DNA of 58,546 bases from assembly GCA_964528735.1 (NCBI GenBank), contig CAZGUV010000005.1, forward strand, positions 1 to 58,546, written 5' to 3'. How positions within the stretch are numbered: the stretch's first letter is position 1; each line of letters opens with the position of its first letter. The translations under genes were made by a program, and so were the position numbers. Below are positions 1 through 8,243 of this stretch, in pieces. This DNA is from CAYNND01 sp964528735. Its GTDB lineage: Bacteria > Patescibacteriota > Minisyncoccia > Phycocordibacterales > UBA2100. The notes under the pieces are model-generated. The model made no database searches. It saw only the letters and a list, made by a program, of their open reading frames with translations, and had not been told where the DNA came from.

Positions 1-1283
1 CTGCCGTACCGTGTACTGAGCATATCAAACTGCACGGTAAGCGCTAAGTACTCAAAGAAATAGTTTGTATATGTCTTGAAGCGACTCTGGACCTGTCGTG
101 AGGAAACTTCTGACGCTTGAAGCATATATGCATCAAGCCATGCCACCGCTTCCGGAGAACACCACGACACTTCCCGCACTGACTGCACTAAACCCATATC
201 AAACACCTGAAACGGTTTTGAAAAATCTTTTGGCGCAACACCGCGCTCAATACGTTTTCTATTAGTACTTAACATCACGAGCGACTCTCCCAACGAAGAT
301 GTGAAGACTTCTTCTGATGCACCCGCCCGCGCCGAAAGGCTTACAATATTGAGCGTTCTGTCTATTGCAATACACATAACACAAGCAACATCAACATCAT
401 ACGAGATATCGAAAAAATATATCTCGATACCATACTCATTATGGAGCGACTGTACTTGTGCCTGTACCTGCGGAGTTCCATCAAGAACGATGCGCCGCGG
501 ATGCGCACCTGATAACCACCACAGAAAAAAGTGGTCACGCTCAATCAATTCATAGAGCGCTGAACATGCTGCTTGGTAATATGAAAAGCCACCCGCACAG
601 CCACTCGTCGTGGCCTGCTGAAATAAGTGCTCATTGAGACACGTACCGTGTTCTATCCCGTAGAATACAGACTGGCTCGGAAGTGCAGCACGCACCCCTT
701 TTGTGATGTTATACCCACTGACACACTCAAGAGATTTTAAATGTTGCTCATTGGATGCAAAATAATTAAAGGCATCAATTTGTTCCTGAGAAAAATGTGG
801 TATGTCCTCATAGGAAAACGGTGCGCACGCCATAAACTGATGCTGGCTGTCTGGATGATGCGCAGGGCGCCACAGAGAGACATACCGCTCGAGTGTCTCG
901 CCGATTAGTTTTGAGAGAGCAATGTTTTGATCAGCACCAGGCGGGAGCATGCACGATGTCGTATGCCTCTTTGGCTCACTGAGCCCTCGCTCGATGCTCA
1001 TTTCAACACTGAGCGACACGACCGGCGGGTAGTCATGAAATGTAGGATTGAGTTGGTACCGCGAGATGACTCCGCGAGACCGCAGGTTCTTTATTATTCG
1101 CTCATAACCAGGATTTAAACTAGTTTTTTGTAGGATAAGAAGATCATCCTTCAGGCCAAGCGCGTAGTCCGTAATTGGGGCTGAAAACGTGCCTGAAGCA
1201 GGAGTGTGTGATGATATATGTACCTCATCTTCCCACTGCAAATATGGGCTTCGTCGTATGTGTTGCTTACCGCCCTTATACAT
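1..1283 (-). CDS. YcaO-family (TOMM-type cyclodehydratase-like) protein, 3' end beyond the window
   Basis: About 427 residues are visible; the C-terminus runs off the left edge. The protein matches the YcaO fold, the ATP-dependent enzymes that turn Cys/Ser/Thr of RiPP precursors into azolines or thioamidate peptides. Visible signatures are GETLERY (residues 128-134) and ELIERD (245-250), the two E-x-x-E-R blocks that bind Mg-ATP, preceded by TTSGCAGG (225-232), which aligns with the usual S/T-N-G-x-A-x-G segment. The N-terminal GVISRY segment and the WW after ELIERDHFFL are typical of TOMM cyclodehydratases rather than housekeeping E. coli YcaO. The ATG at 1283 is chosen because TACACT lies exactly 6 nt upstream, although the frame stays open further 5'. 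The gene starts 19 nt after the upstream gene. The diagnostic C-terminal PxPxP tail cannot be seen. Family call is firm; substrate is inferred. Confidence 0.85.
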   Translation of the reverse strand, partial: MYKGGKQHIRRSPYLQWEDEVHISSHTPASGTFSAPITDYALGLKDDLLILQKTSLNPGYERIIKNLRSRGVISRYQLNPTFHDYPPVVSLSVEMSIERGLSEPKRHTTSCMLPPGADQNIALSKLIGETLERYVSLWRPAHHPDSQHQFMACAPFSYEDIPHFSQEQIDAFNYFASNEQHLKSLECVSGYNITKGVRAALPSQSVFYGIEHGTCLNEHLFQQATTSGCAGGFSYYQAACSALYELIERDHFFLWWLSGAHPRRIVLDGTPQVQAQVQSLHNEYGIEIYFFDISYDVDVACVMCIAIDRTLNIVSLSARAGASEEVFTSSLGESLVMLSTNRKRIERGVAPKDFSKPFQVFDMGLVQSVREVSWCSPEAVAWLDAYMLQASEVSSRQVQSRFKTYTNYFFEYLALTVQFDMLSTRYG

Positions 1284-1302
1284 AGGGCGAGTGTACCCTA
1301 GG

Positions 1303-2571
1303 CTATAGATTTTCGAAAGGTATTTTGAATGTATCCTCCCATCCTGAATACTTTATGAGCATTTCCTTATGTGCTGGGAACATTTCTCCGAGAGATACGT
1401 AAATCTTTCTCCAACGACTGAAACGTGCTCCTGGGCGAGTAAACTCACTCATGTACGTAAAGAATGGCTTAAATGATTCTGGTTCTGCGTTTACAGTCTG
1501 CGTAAGCTTGTCTACCATCGCACCCACTTCCTTATATGCCGGAGTGTCAACTTCCATACCGTATGAGCCTGGCTTATGGTTCATGTGATAAATCGCAAGC
1601 ATGTATTGGTCGTACGCTTGTGCAAGGTTTTCAGCAAAAACCGCATTGTATGTTCCGTTCGGATTTCTTCCTGACTCTGCGATTCGCTCAACTTCAGCAA
1701 GCTCTTGGCGTGCCAAGTCAATGTATGTCTGATCCCCAGGATACACTCGAGCTACCCCGAGCAACAAGAACATGCGTGAACGATGTGCCTGTATCGGATC
1801 TTCAAATACGTAGACTCCTGTGCGCCCAGTCCTCTCTTCTCGCTCCCGTAAGTTCTTCATAATCTCGAGCCATGTGAGAATCTGCTGTGCAAGCGCCTCC
1901 TTTTGCTCTTGAGTTAGATTGTAGGTATAGCGCAAATCAATGATTCGATCTGTCGCGTAGCGCCCCATCTGCATATACGCATATGATGTTGGGTAGTGCT
2001 TGATTGATTCAGCGGCAAGTGCTCGTGATGATGCGTACCAATCATCGCCGATGACATCATCCTTCACACGAAATGTTTCCAATGTACCGCTGTAAATTTC
2101 TTCTTGTACAAGTTGCAATCTGCTCATCTGTGCAAAAGAGAGTAGCGTATTGATGAGCATTGAACGCATCTGTGGGTCTGCCTGAACATCAGGGCGCTCA
2201 AGCATTCCTTTTATGTTACGAATTGCAACAAGACGCTTACCCTGCTTAAACAACTCGATGTTTATTATGACTTTTGATTCAATATTTGCCTTCTCTTGGG
2301 TATCAGTCTTCTGCTGGACTGACTCAGAAATCTCAAAGACCTTTTCTATATCTCCTTGAGCTATCGCATCTCGTATATCAGGAACATACTCTTTTCGAAG
2401 CACTGGTTCTCGCAAGCCCACCTCTCGAGAAATTCTCCGAGCTGTGTCTACTGCTTGTGCAGGCTTTAATATAAACCATAGGCCGCCCAAAAATACAGCA
2501 CACCCGACGATGGTTACAATGAGTACAATAAAATTTTTTTTGTTCATGATTATTCTTGTGAACAAATACAT
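1303..2571 (-). CDS. Exported or membrane-anchored helical repeat (TPR-like) protein
   Basis: Protein of 422 residues with an N-terminal hydrophobic segment (about residues 13-35) and then an almost entirely helical body rich in Arg, Glu and Gln, with short repeated helical hairpins that look like TPR or Sel1-type repeats. I recognise no enzyme motif. The first ATG overlaps the stop of the 87-residue peptide gene as TGATG, implying translational coupling; an internal ATG at 2547 (MNKKNF) would give a tidier signal anchor and is an alternative start. The YcaO gene follows 19 nt downstream. Its position between a putative precursor peptide and a modifying enzyme suggests a scaffold, chaperone or export role outside the membrane, but this is inference from context. 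Confidence 0.75.
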   Translation of the reverse strand: MYLFTRIIMNKKNFIVLIVTIVGCAVFLGGLWFILKPAQAVDTARRISREVGLREPVLRKEYVPDIRDAIAQGDIEKVFEISESVQQKTDTQEKANIESKVIINIELFKQGKRLVAIRNIKGMLERPDVQADPQMRSMLINTLLSFAQMSRLQLVQEEIYSGTLETFRVKDDVIGDDWYASSRALAAESIKHYPTSYAYMQMGRYATDRIIDLRYTYNLTQEQKEALAQQILTWLEIMKNLREREERTGRTGVYVFEDPIQAHRSRMFLLLGVARVYPGDQTYIDLARQELAEVERIAESGRNPNGTYNAVFAENLAQAYDQYMLAIYHMNHKPGSYGMEVDTPAYKEVGAMVDKLTQTVNAEPESFKPFFTYMSEFTRPGARFSRWRKIYVSLGEMFPAHKEMLIKYSGWEDTFKIPFENL

Positions 2572-2834
2572 CAGCCGCTGCAGCCACCATCACCACAACC
2601 ATCCCCACCACCATCACCACTACCATCACCAGAACTACTATCTCCTGAACTAAAAGGAACATCTGCAAATGCACGATCACTATCGAGGAATATAATATTA
2701 CTCGCACCGTCGTCTTGATTCTGATTTATTGAATCACTCTTCTGGAGCATAAAGAGGACCCCTCCAATGAGAGCAATACTGACTGCAAGTATTTTTTTAA
2801 AGTGCGTCCGACTTTTCCCGAGGATGCGTGACAT
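2571..2834 (-). CDS. Small membrane-anchored peptide with Gly/Asp/Ser/Cys-rich C-terminus; candidate RiPP precursor
   Basis: Protein of 87 residues. A basic N-terminus (MSRILGKSRTHFKK) is followed by one hydrophobic segment (about residues 15-31), a polar linker with an acidic stretch, and a low-complexity tail of 27 residues made almost only of Ser, Gly, Asp and Cys, ending GDGCGDGGCSG. Such Ser/Cys/Gly-rich tails resemble microcin B17-type cores that YcaO enzymes convert to azoles, and a YcaO gene lies two genes downstream. A membrane anchor is unusual for a RiPP leader. Gly/Cys-rich tails also occur on unrelated membrane proteins, so the assignment is a hypothesis. TATATT lies 7 nt before the ATG, so it may have its own leaderless promoter. 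Its stop overlaps the next start (TGATG). Confidence 0.7.
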   Translation of the reverse strand: MSRILGKSRTHFKKILAVSIALIGGVLFMLQKSDSINQNQDDGASNIIFLDSDRAFADVPFSSGDSSSGDGSGDGGGDGCGDGGCSG

Positions 2835-2895
2835 ATATAAAAATATACACTAGCATCAGCATATTGACTACAGCATTAATCCACATCTGTGGAGA

Positions 2896-4056
2896 TTACT
2901 GAAGCCAGCTCGGCTTTGAGAGCACCGGATACTGCGTTGAGCAAAGGTCTTCGGTATGAGCGACCCGCTCCGCGACACCTCCTCGAACACTCGTGTATAG
3001 TGACCATGCGAGAGGACTTGCCTTTGCGCGTGCACATTGCTGCTTAGCCTTGTACCAGCGCACGTATGGATCGCACCAACACGGTCGTGCTATGGGTGAC
3101 TTGAAGCTATTGTACTGTGCTTCACCGTGCATACTAGTCCAACTGACTACTGAGACACATTGCGCCTGCGTATATGCTGTCGCAATGCCTACATGAGGTC
3201 TCAGACACAACGCTCCATGCACTACGGTGCGATACCCTTGGAATAACTGCCCACCCACGAAGAGACATGCAACGACGAGCAGAGCGGTTGTAATTTTTTT
3301 GATGTGCACGGTGACTGGGCTGATGAGCATCAGGAGAAGATGCGGCACAATGATAAGTGCGTACCTGCTTTCAAGGAGAAGTGTGAGCGATGCGTACACA
3401 TACACCGCAATCACTACACCGATAAAGTATCTTCGCTGAGTGCGTGAGTAATCGAAAACAAAAACAGAAAACAGGAGTCCTAGTACGACAGGAGCGATGC
3501 GCAATAGATCCCCAAGAATCGCAATCGAACCATCTACTGGCCTTCCTACAGACGCAAAACCACTTACAAACAATGTCATCATGTACAGAGCGCTCACGAA
3601 ATGCATTGCAACAACACCAAGTGCCACTGCTTCAAATTGCATATCTCGCTTTGCACATAAATACAATGCTGCAAGAATCAAAAACGCATAGTCGTACGCA
3701 TGCCCAGCACTGTATGAAAACACCAAGACATGGAGCGCAATCCATACTGAAGGGATCGCAAAGAGCACTGCCCCGTACGTGAACCATTTCTTATTGAATG
3801 CACATACACAGGCACCGACATAAAACAGAATGAGCGTGCCAAAGAAGATAAGCGACGCAGATGTCCCGGGGCTTGGGACATACAGAAATGCAGAGCAATT
3901 CTGCCAGAAATACCAACAGACTGATTGAGGTGACCCGATAGTACCATCGGCGACCTTTGAGAGAAGCGAGAGCAGAAATATACCCTGCACAGAGAGGAGT
4001 GCTAGTAGTATTTCGCCGTATGCATACCGAGAGAGCACTGACTGCACTTGTTTCAT
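2896..4056 (-). CDS. Polytopic membrane protein with Cys-rich C-terminal domain, unknown function
   Basis: About 386 residues from the ATG at 4056, chosen because TACACT lies 7 nt upstream; a further in-frame ATG at 4089 sits inside the rpsJ terminator zone and is unlikely. Roughly nine hydrophobic segments fill the first 280 residues, then a soluble tail of about 110 residues carries several Cys, including CWCDPYVRWY. The layout of membrane helices with interspersed W/C-containing loops faintly recalls HTTM (SdpB-like) proteins, but I see no decisive motif. It heads the putative operon that continues with the small Gly/Cys peptide 61 nt downstream. A role in maturation, export or self-protection would fit the context and is speculation. 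Confidence 0.7.
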   Translation of the reverse strand: MKQVQSVLSRYAYGEILLALLSVQGIFLLSLLSKVADGTIGSPQSVCWYFWQNCSAFLYVPSPGTSASLIFFGTLILFYVGACVCAFNKKWFTYGAVLFAIPSVWIALHVLVFSYSAGHAYDYAFLILAALYLCAKRDMQFEAVALGVVAMHFVSALYMMTLFVSGFASVGRPVDGSIAILGDLLRIAPVVLGLLFSVFVFDYSRTQRRYFIGVVIAVYVYASLTLLLESRYALIIVPHLLLMLISPVTVHIKKITTALLVVACLFVGGQLFQGYRTVVHGALCLRPHVGIATAYTQAQCVSVVSWTSMHGEAQYNSFKSPIARPCWCDPYVRWYKAKQQCARAKASPLAWSLYTSVRGGVAERVAHTEDLCSTQYPVLSKPSWLQ

Positions 4057-4093
4057 ATAGTGTAGTGTACCACCAAAAAATTTGCACAAACAA

Positions 4094-4113
4094 AAACACC
4101 CGTTCGGGTGTTT
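4094..4113 (-). terminator. Intrinsic terminator after rpsJ
   Basis: Perfect 8-bp stem (AAACACCC/GGGTGTTT) with a 4-nt loop, followed on the minus strand by a T-rich run. It ends the rpsJ transcript and means rpsJ is not cotranscribed with an rplC-type S10 operon here. Confidence 0.85.
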
Positions 4114-4129
4114 GTGTAGAATAGAATGA

Positions 4130-4414
4130 CTAGACCGTCTTTACTTGTATTGAAACCCCAGAAGGGAGATCGATATTCGTGAGCGCCTCTATGACTTTTT
4201 GATTTGGATTTACAATATCAATCAGTCGCTTATGAGTACGAATCTCAAATTGCTCACGAGCGTCCTTGTCGATGAATGACGCGCGATTCACAGTGTATTT
4301 TCGAATATCAGTTGGGAGCGGGATAGGACCGCGGACCGACACTCCAAAACGCTCTGCAGTTTGTACGATTTGCTTTACAGAAAGATCGAGAAGTTTGTGG
4401 TCATATGCACGCAC
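4130..4414 (-). CDS. rpsJ: 30S ribosomal protein S10 (uS10), intact part of the frame
   Basis: Small-subunit protein S10, also the NusE transcription factor. The sequence RAYDHKLLD, RGPIPLPT, KDAREQFEIRTHKR and VDI/DIVNP blocks are clear, and the end IQVKTV fits the family. The open frame can begin only at a GTG at 4414, which would remove most of the first beta strand. In the DNA the expected residues GDKLRIT lie in frame just upstream, but an in-frame TAA soon follows. A Lys/Ala-rich N-terminus starting with ATG at 4506 is in another frame and joins this one if a run of seven A (4448-4454) held eight. A homopolymer error or transcript slippage is therefore likely. The gene lies downstream of tuf as in classical str-S10 order, separated by one wall-enzyme gene. 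Confidence 0.92.
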   Translation of the reverse strand: MRAYDHKLLDLSVKQIVQTAERFGVSVRGPIPLPTDIRKYTVNRASFIDKDAREQFEIRTHKRLIDIVNPNQKVIEALTNIDLPSGVSIQVKTV

Positions 4415-4506
4415 AGTAATGCGGAGCTTATCACCTTCACTTTTACTTTTTTTGCAGTAGCCTTACCTCCTGCCTTTGTAGGCTTTTTTGATCCTTCTGT
4501 TGTCAT
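4415..4506 (-). other. Probable frameshifted N-terminal extension of S10
   Basis: On the minus strand ATG at 4506 opens a frame reading MTTEGSKKPTKAGGKATAKK, a Lys/Ala-rich extension of the kind common on ribosomal proteins of this group. It runs into A7 (4448-4454); adding one A would continue as SKSEGDKLRITVRAYDHK, the expected S10 start, giving a protein of 125 residues. Confidence 0.6.
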
Positions 4507-4618
4507 GGTACAAACTGTTTTTCGTTATGAATAAAGGGAAAACAGTTGGAGTAGTATGCACTTTTTTTTCACAAAAGCAAGCACACCCCCGTAACGCCTC
4601 CGAAGCCTCTTTAAAGCC

Positions 4619-6916
4619 TTATTTTGTGATAATAACCATAGTTCCTGTAGGTACCTGATGGAGCAATTCTGTCACTCGCTTATTATCGACCCGTACGCAT
4701 CCATTGCTCACCTCCCCAGTCTCACCTCCTGGTTGGGTGCCATGGATAGCTATCTCAGGGTGCCACTGCCCCGCAAGCACCAACATACCTCCTTCAATTC
4801 CTCCATATTCTGCAGGCATAACTTCTCCTTTATTTGCGAGCCACCATCGCGCATCACGTCTGCCCACTACCTGGTATGTCCCTGTCGGAGTCGTGTGATC
4901 ACCGACAAAGCGTCTCTCTCCAGTACCTCCCTTCCCGATAGCAATATCAAACGACTGAATCAATGTCCGTGTCTGTGCATCATAAATCCATGCATGTCGT
5001 GCACTTTTATCGATTACTATCATACGCTGCGGGTTTTGCTCAGCGCCAGCATATTTCGGATCGAGGTGGGGTATGTTGACTCGCCACAGACTGAGGATGA
5101 AATTCTTTGCCGCCTTGAGCGCGAGTGAATACGACGCAGGTTGCCGAGATGGCGCTGGCGTATCTTTACTCAAGAATGGCCATTGATTGGAGAAAAATGA
5201 ATTCATGAGCACTTCAAGGGTTGTCGGGTTGTACAGAGTTGGTGGCATGACGTAATACTCTTCGCCGCGTATCATCTGTTTACTCAGTAGACCCACCCGA
5301 ACATGTAAGTCGAGTATTTTTTTCACGAGCATGTTTATCTCAGATTCAGTCAAATCAGGACGCCCATCGTGATTCATATCAAGACCTCTCTGAATATATG
5401 AGGCAACTTCTTTAAGTATCTCAGCTTCACGACCCGCAATCCCTCGAATGAACGCGATACTATTGCCCGCTGCAAGCGCTTGATGAATCGCAAGCGCATC
5501 CTCATTGCGCGGTGCCCCCTCCTTTCTTTGTTGCATTAACGTTCGTATGTAAGCTCGTGCAGACTCCATGCTTAAATCATCGGTAAATGCAGGACCCTGC
5601 AGTCCAAGTGCTGTATTACTCTTGGGGCCAGTGAGCGCACGAAGGGTTCTGCGGGAATACGCGCCTGGCGTTTCCGCGTCTCCCCATATATTTGCTCGAG
5701 TCACTGCGGTCATCATACCCCCGATAGTACCCTTACTTTCTGGGGCGGTCCGTAACTCCTGAATGCGCGCTTTCCAGAGAGCTATATTTCGCGTGTTTGC
5801 CTCAATCGTGGAACGAATTCTTCGTTGCTCATTTTGCGAAAGACTTGCGAGCCGCGCATTGTATTCTGCGTTTTTCATTTCAACTGCCTCAATTTGCGAC
5901 TCGAGTGTCTGAATCTGCCGTGCAACTATTTCTGGATGATTATGATCATTTAAAACGTCACGGTAGGGAATGAGTGCACCTGACTGACGACCGATATCGG
6001 CTCCAGACGGTGTCGAATGAGGGTCATTAGGGGAAAGGCTTGTGCCAATAAAATGTTTCGGGACAATAACAACCGATGATGACTCTTTGAACCCTCGGAT
6101 GTATGAACGGGCAAGCGCAGAAACCAGCTCAGGGCGCGTACCAAATGAGCGATCATTCAGCTCATCCGGTTTAGTCCCATCGATATTCTCAACAATGTCT
6201 AGATTTGGTCCGAAGACAATATTGATTCCGACATGCTCACACAATTTTGCAATTGCACGCCCATATCCTTGCACATCAAGAAGAAATCGTTGTCGTGCAC
6301 TATCTGTCGTAAGTCGACTATAGACTCGACCGAGCCACTCCTGACTCGGGAGTGGAAATGCTGCGACGCTTCGTACTTTACTTGTGTCACCGTTATGTCG
6401 TGCGAGGTAAAATGCATACTCATTTCTGCGTTCGACTAAGATCCGTTCTGGAATACCAAACCTCCGCAAATCTGACTCTGTAAAAGAAAAATGCCGAATG
6501 AGTCCACCTTCGATATCTGCAGAAATAAGTATTGGCTTACCTGCTTCCTTTCGCAAAGCCTCAATATTTGCCCTCGCATCTTCGACAGATTGCAACTCAC
6601 TTGCATAGAGATGCACGAGGCCGCCTCGAGGAGAATGCCTCAGCATGTTTCTCATCTGAGGAACACGGCTTGCGAGTGCTTGTGTCGCTGAGTTTTTATA
6701 CAGCGAAGTCCCGAGGGCATACCGTAACTTTTCCTCAAGAGGAAGTGAGGATATGGTGAACGCATGATTCATCTGAGCATTTTGATAATTCACTCTTCTC
6801 TGCCCTACCTCCATTGCACCGAGTGATGCGACGAACGCAAGTGCGGTGCCCGTCTTCCACCCCGGCATTCGTATCCGAGATTTCTTTTGAGGCTCCTGTG
6901 AACGATGCTCTGACAT
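4619..6916 (-). CDS. Fusion of GH3 beta-N-acetylhexosaminidase (NagZ-like) and L,D-transpeptidase (YkuD)
   Basis: About 765 residues. After a short basic N-terminus and one hydrophobic segment (about residues 22-38) comes a GH3 domain: SADIEGGLIRHF, GINIVFGPNLDI, NDRSFG, VPKHFIG with a following DPH (the Asp-His dyad of NagZ), and TDDLSM carrying the nucleophile Asp. About the last 130 residues form a YkuD domain with HGT and SNGCVRV, the catalytic HxnSxGC-R signature. GH3 enzymes of this type release GlcNAc from muropeptides; YkuD enzymes form 3-3 crosslinks. One polypeptide thus combines glycan trimming and crosslinking outside the membrane. The loop insert after KHFIG is longer than in NagZ. 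The start at 6916 is preceded by TAGTAT 7 nt upstream; an alternative at 6937 is less likely. Confidence 0.9.
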   Translation of the reverse strand: MSEHRSQEPQKKSRIRMPGWKTGTALAFVASLGAMEVGQRRVNYQNAQMNHAFTISSLPLEEKLRYALGTSLYKNSATQALASRVPQMRNMLRHSPRGGLVHLYASELQSVEDARANIEALRKEAGKPILISADIEGGLIRHFSFTESDLRRFGIPERILVERRNEYAFYLARHNGDTSKVRSVAAFPLPSQEWLGRVYSRLTTDSARQRFLLDVQGYGRAIAKLCEHVGINIVFGPNLDIVENIDGTKPDELNDRSFGTRPELVSALARSYIRGFKESSSVVIVPKHFIGTSLSPNDPHSTPSGADIGRQSGALIPYRDVLNDHNHPEIVARQIQTLESQIEAVEMKNAEYNARLASLSQNEQRRIRSTIEANTRNIALWKARIQELRTAPESKGTIGGMMTAVTRANIWGDAETPGAYSRRTLRALTGPKSNTALGLQGPAFTDDLSMESARAYIRTLMQQRKEGAPRNEDALAIHQALAAGNSIAFIRGIAGREAEILKEVASYIQRGLDMNHDGRPDLTESEINMLVKKILDLHVRVGLLSKQMIRGEEYYVMPPTLYNPTTLEVLMNSFFSNQWPFLSKDTPAPSRQPASYSLALKAAKNFILSLWRVNIPHLDPKYAGAEQNPQRMIVIDKSARHAWIYDAQTRTLIQSFDIAIGKGGTGERRFVGDHTTPTGTYQVVGRRDARWWLANKGEVMPAEYGGIEGGMLVLAGQWHPEIAIHGTQPGGETGEVSNGCVRVDNKRVTELLHQVPTGTMVIITK

Positions 6917-6939
6917 TACAAAAATACTACCACGCAAAC

Positions 6940-6963
6940 AAAAAGCCCCTAGTGGGGCTTTTT
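6940..6963 (-). terminator. Intrinsic terminator after tuf
   Basis: Ten-bp stem AAAAAGCCCC/GGGGCTTTTT with a TAGT loop; T-rich on both strands, so it could work in either direction. It lies between tuf and the start of the GH3-YkuD gene. Confidence 0.9.
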
Positions 6964-6979
6964 GAAAGATTCGAAATCT

Positions 6980-8173
6980 TTACTTTACAATCTTTGTGAC
7001 AACACCTGCACCGACAGTCTTACCACCCTCACGGATAGCAAAGCGCTGCTTCTCTTCGAGAGCAACTGGACCAACGAGCGCAACTTTGAATGTAACAGTG
7101 TCTCCAGGCATAACCATCTCTACGCCAGCAGCAAGAGTTACCTCTCCTGTAACATCAGTAGTTCGCATGTAGAACTGTGGCTTGTATCCTGTAAAGAATG
7201 GAGTGTGGCGACCACCTTCCTCCTTTGAAAGGATATATACTTCAGCCTCAAACTCAGTGTGAGGCTTTACTGAACCAACTGCAGCAAGAACCTGTCCTCG
7301 GTGCACTTCTTCTTTCTTTGCACCTCGGAGAAGAATACCTGCGTTGTCTCCTGCCATACCTTCGTTAAGAGTCTTGTTGAACATTTCGATACCAGTGATA
7401 GTTGTCTTAGCAGTATCCTGGATACCGACAATCTCAACATCCTGACCTACTTTACAGATACCTCGCTCAATACGGCCGGTTACTACTGTACCGCGACCTT
7501 CGATAGAGAAGATATCTTCAATCGGCATAAGGAATGGCTTGTCGAGCTCACGCTCTGGGATGTCGAAGTACTCGTCCATCGCCTTTGTGAGGTCAAGCAC
7601 TTTTTGTGCCCACTGATCACTGAGGTCTTTTGCTTCGAGTGCCTTAAGTCCTGAACCCTTGATGAATGGCGTTGCCTTTCCATCAAAGCCGTACTTGGTG
7701 AGGTTCTCACGAATCTCTTCCTCCACAAGCATAACCATCTCCTCATCAACATCTGGCATATCAGTCTTGTTGAGGAATACAATAATCTTTGGAACACCGA
7801 CTTGCTTCGCAAGCAAGATGTGCTCACGAGTCTGTGGCATCAAACCATCAGTTGCAGCAACGACGAGGATAGCTCCGTCCATTTGCGCTGCACCAGTAAT
7901 CATGTTTTTGATGTAATCCGCGTGACCTGGAGCATCGATGTGCGCGTAGTGTCGCTTCTCAGTCTCATACTCGTTGTGCGAGAGAGCGATAGTAATACCA
8001 CGCTCCTTTTCTTCAGGTGCGTTGTCGATATCATCAACACCCTTCATCTTTACAGTTTGACCTGCAAGGTTAAGGACGTTAAGGATTGCCGCAGTCAATG
8101 TAGTCTTTCCGTGGTCGACGTGACCAATGGTTCCTACGTTGATGTGTGGCTTTGAACGATTGAAATCTGCCAT
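6980..8173 (-). CDS. tuf: Elongation factor Tu
   Basis: Protein of 397 residues, full length for EF-Tu, the GTPase that brings aminoacyl-tRNA to the ribosome. G1 GHVDHGKTT, G2 region ERGITI, G3 DAPGHADY (Ala replaces the common Cys), and G4 NKTDMPD are present, followed by domains 2 and 3 ending GAGVVTKIVK. It begins at ATG 8173 with no Shine-Dalgarno. Unlike most genes here it has a long upstream region (8174-8310) with a strong hairpin, see the separate entry. It is encoded after fusA in the same direction but separated from it by about 4 kb of other genes, one of them on the opposite strand, so it has its own promoter. Confidence 0.98.
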   Translation of the reverse strand: MADFNRSKPHINVGTIGHVDHGKTTLTAAILNVLNLAGQTVKMKGVDDIDNAPEEKERGITIALSHNEYETEKRHYAHIDAPGHADYIKNMITGAAQMDGAILVVAATDGLMPQTREHILLAKQVGVPKIIVFLNKTDMPDVDEEMVMLVEEEIRENLTKYGFDGKATPFIKGSGLKALEAKDLSDQWAQKVLDLTKAMDEYFDIPERELDKPFLMPIEDIFSIEGRGTVVTGRIERGICKVGQDVEIVGIQDTAKTTITGIEMFNKTLNEGMAGDNAGILLRGAKKEEVHRGQVLAAVGSVKPHTEFEAEVYILSKEEGGRHTPFFTGYKPQFYMRTTDVTGEVTLAAGVEMVMPGDTVTFKVALVGPVALEEKQRFAIREGGKTVGAGVVTKIVK

Positions 8174-8208
8174 ACAATAACTAGTTAACTAAATAATAAT
8201 TGCGAGTG

Positions 8209-8243
8209 GTCTAAGCTCTGTTCATGAGTTTCAGAGCCAAGAC
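8209..8243 (-). promoter_or_regulatory. Structured leader hairpin upstream of tuf
   Basis: The minus strand can fold GTCTTGGCTCTG against CAGAGCTTAGAC, giving two stem blocks of 4 and 6 bp around a 2x2 internal loop with an 11-nt apical loop. It lies about 36 nt upstream of the tuf ATG. The surrounding 8174-8381 interval has no gene; it should hold the divergent promoters of tuf and the SulP gene. Confidence 0.4.

Noticed and set aside
2444..2653. Plus-strand open frame rich in His (HHHHNHPHHHHH)
   Set aside because: It is the mirror of the Gly/Asp/Ser-coding tail of the 87-residue minus-strand gene and has no start signals.
3444..3782. Overlapping plus-strand open frames in the 397-codon membrane-protein region
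   Set aside because: Shadow frames opposite a membrane-protein gene with a good signal upstream; no promoter or motif.
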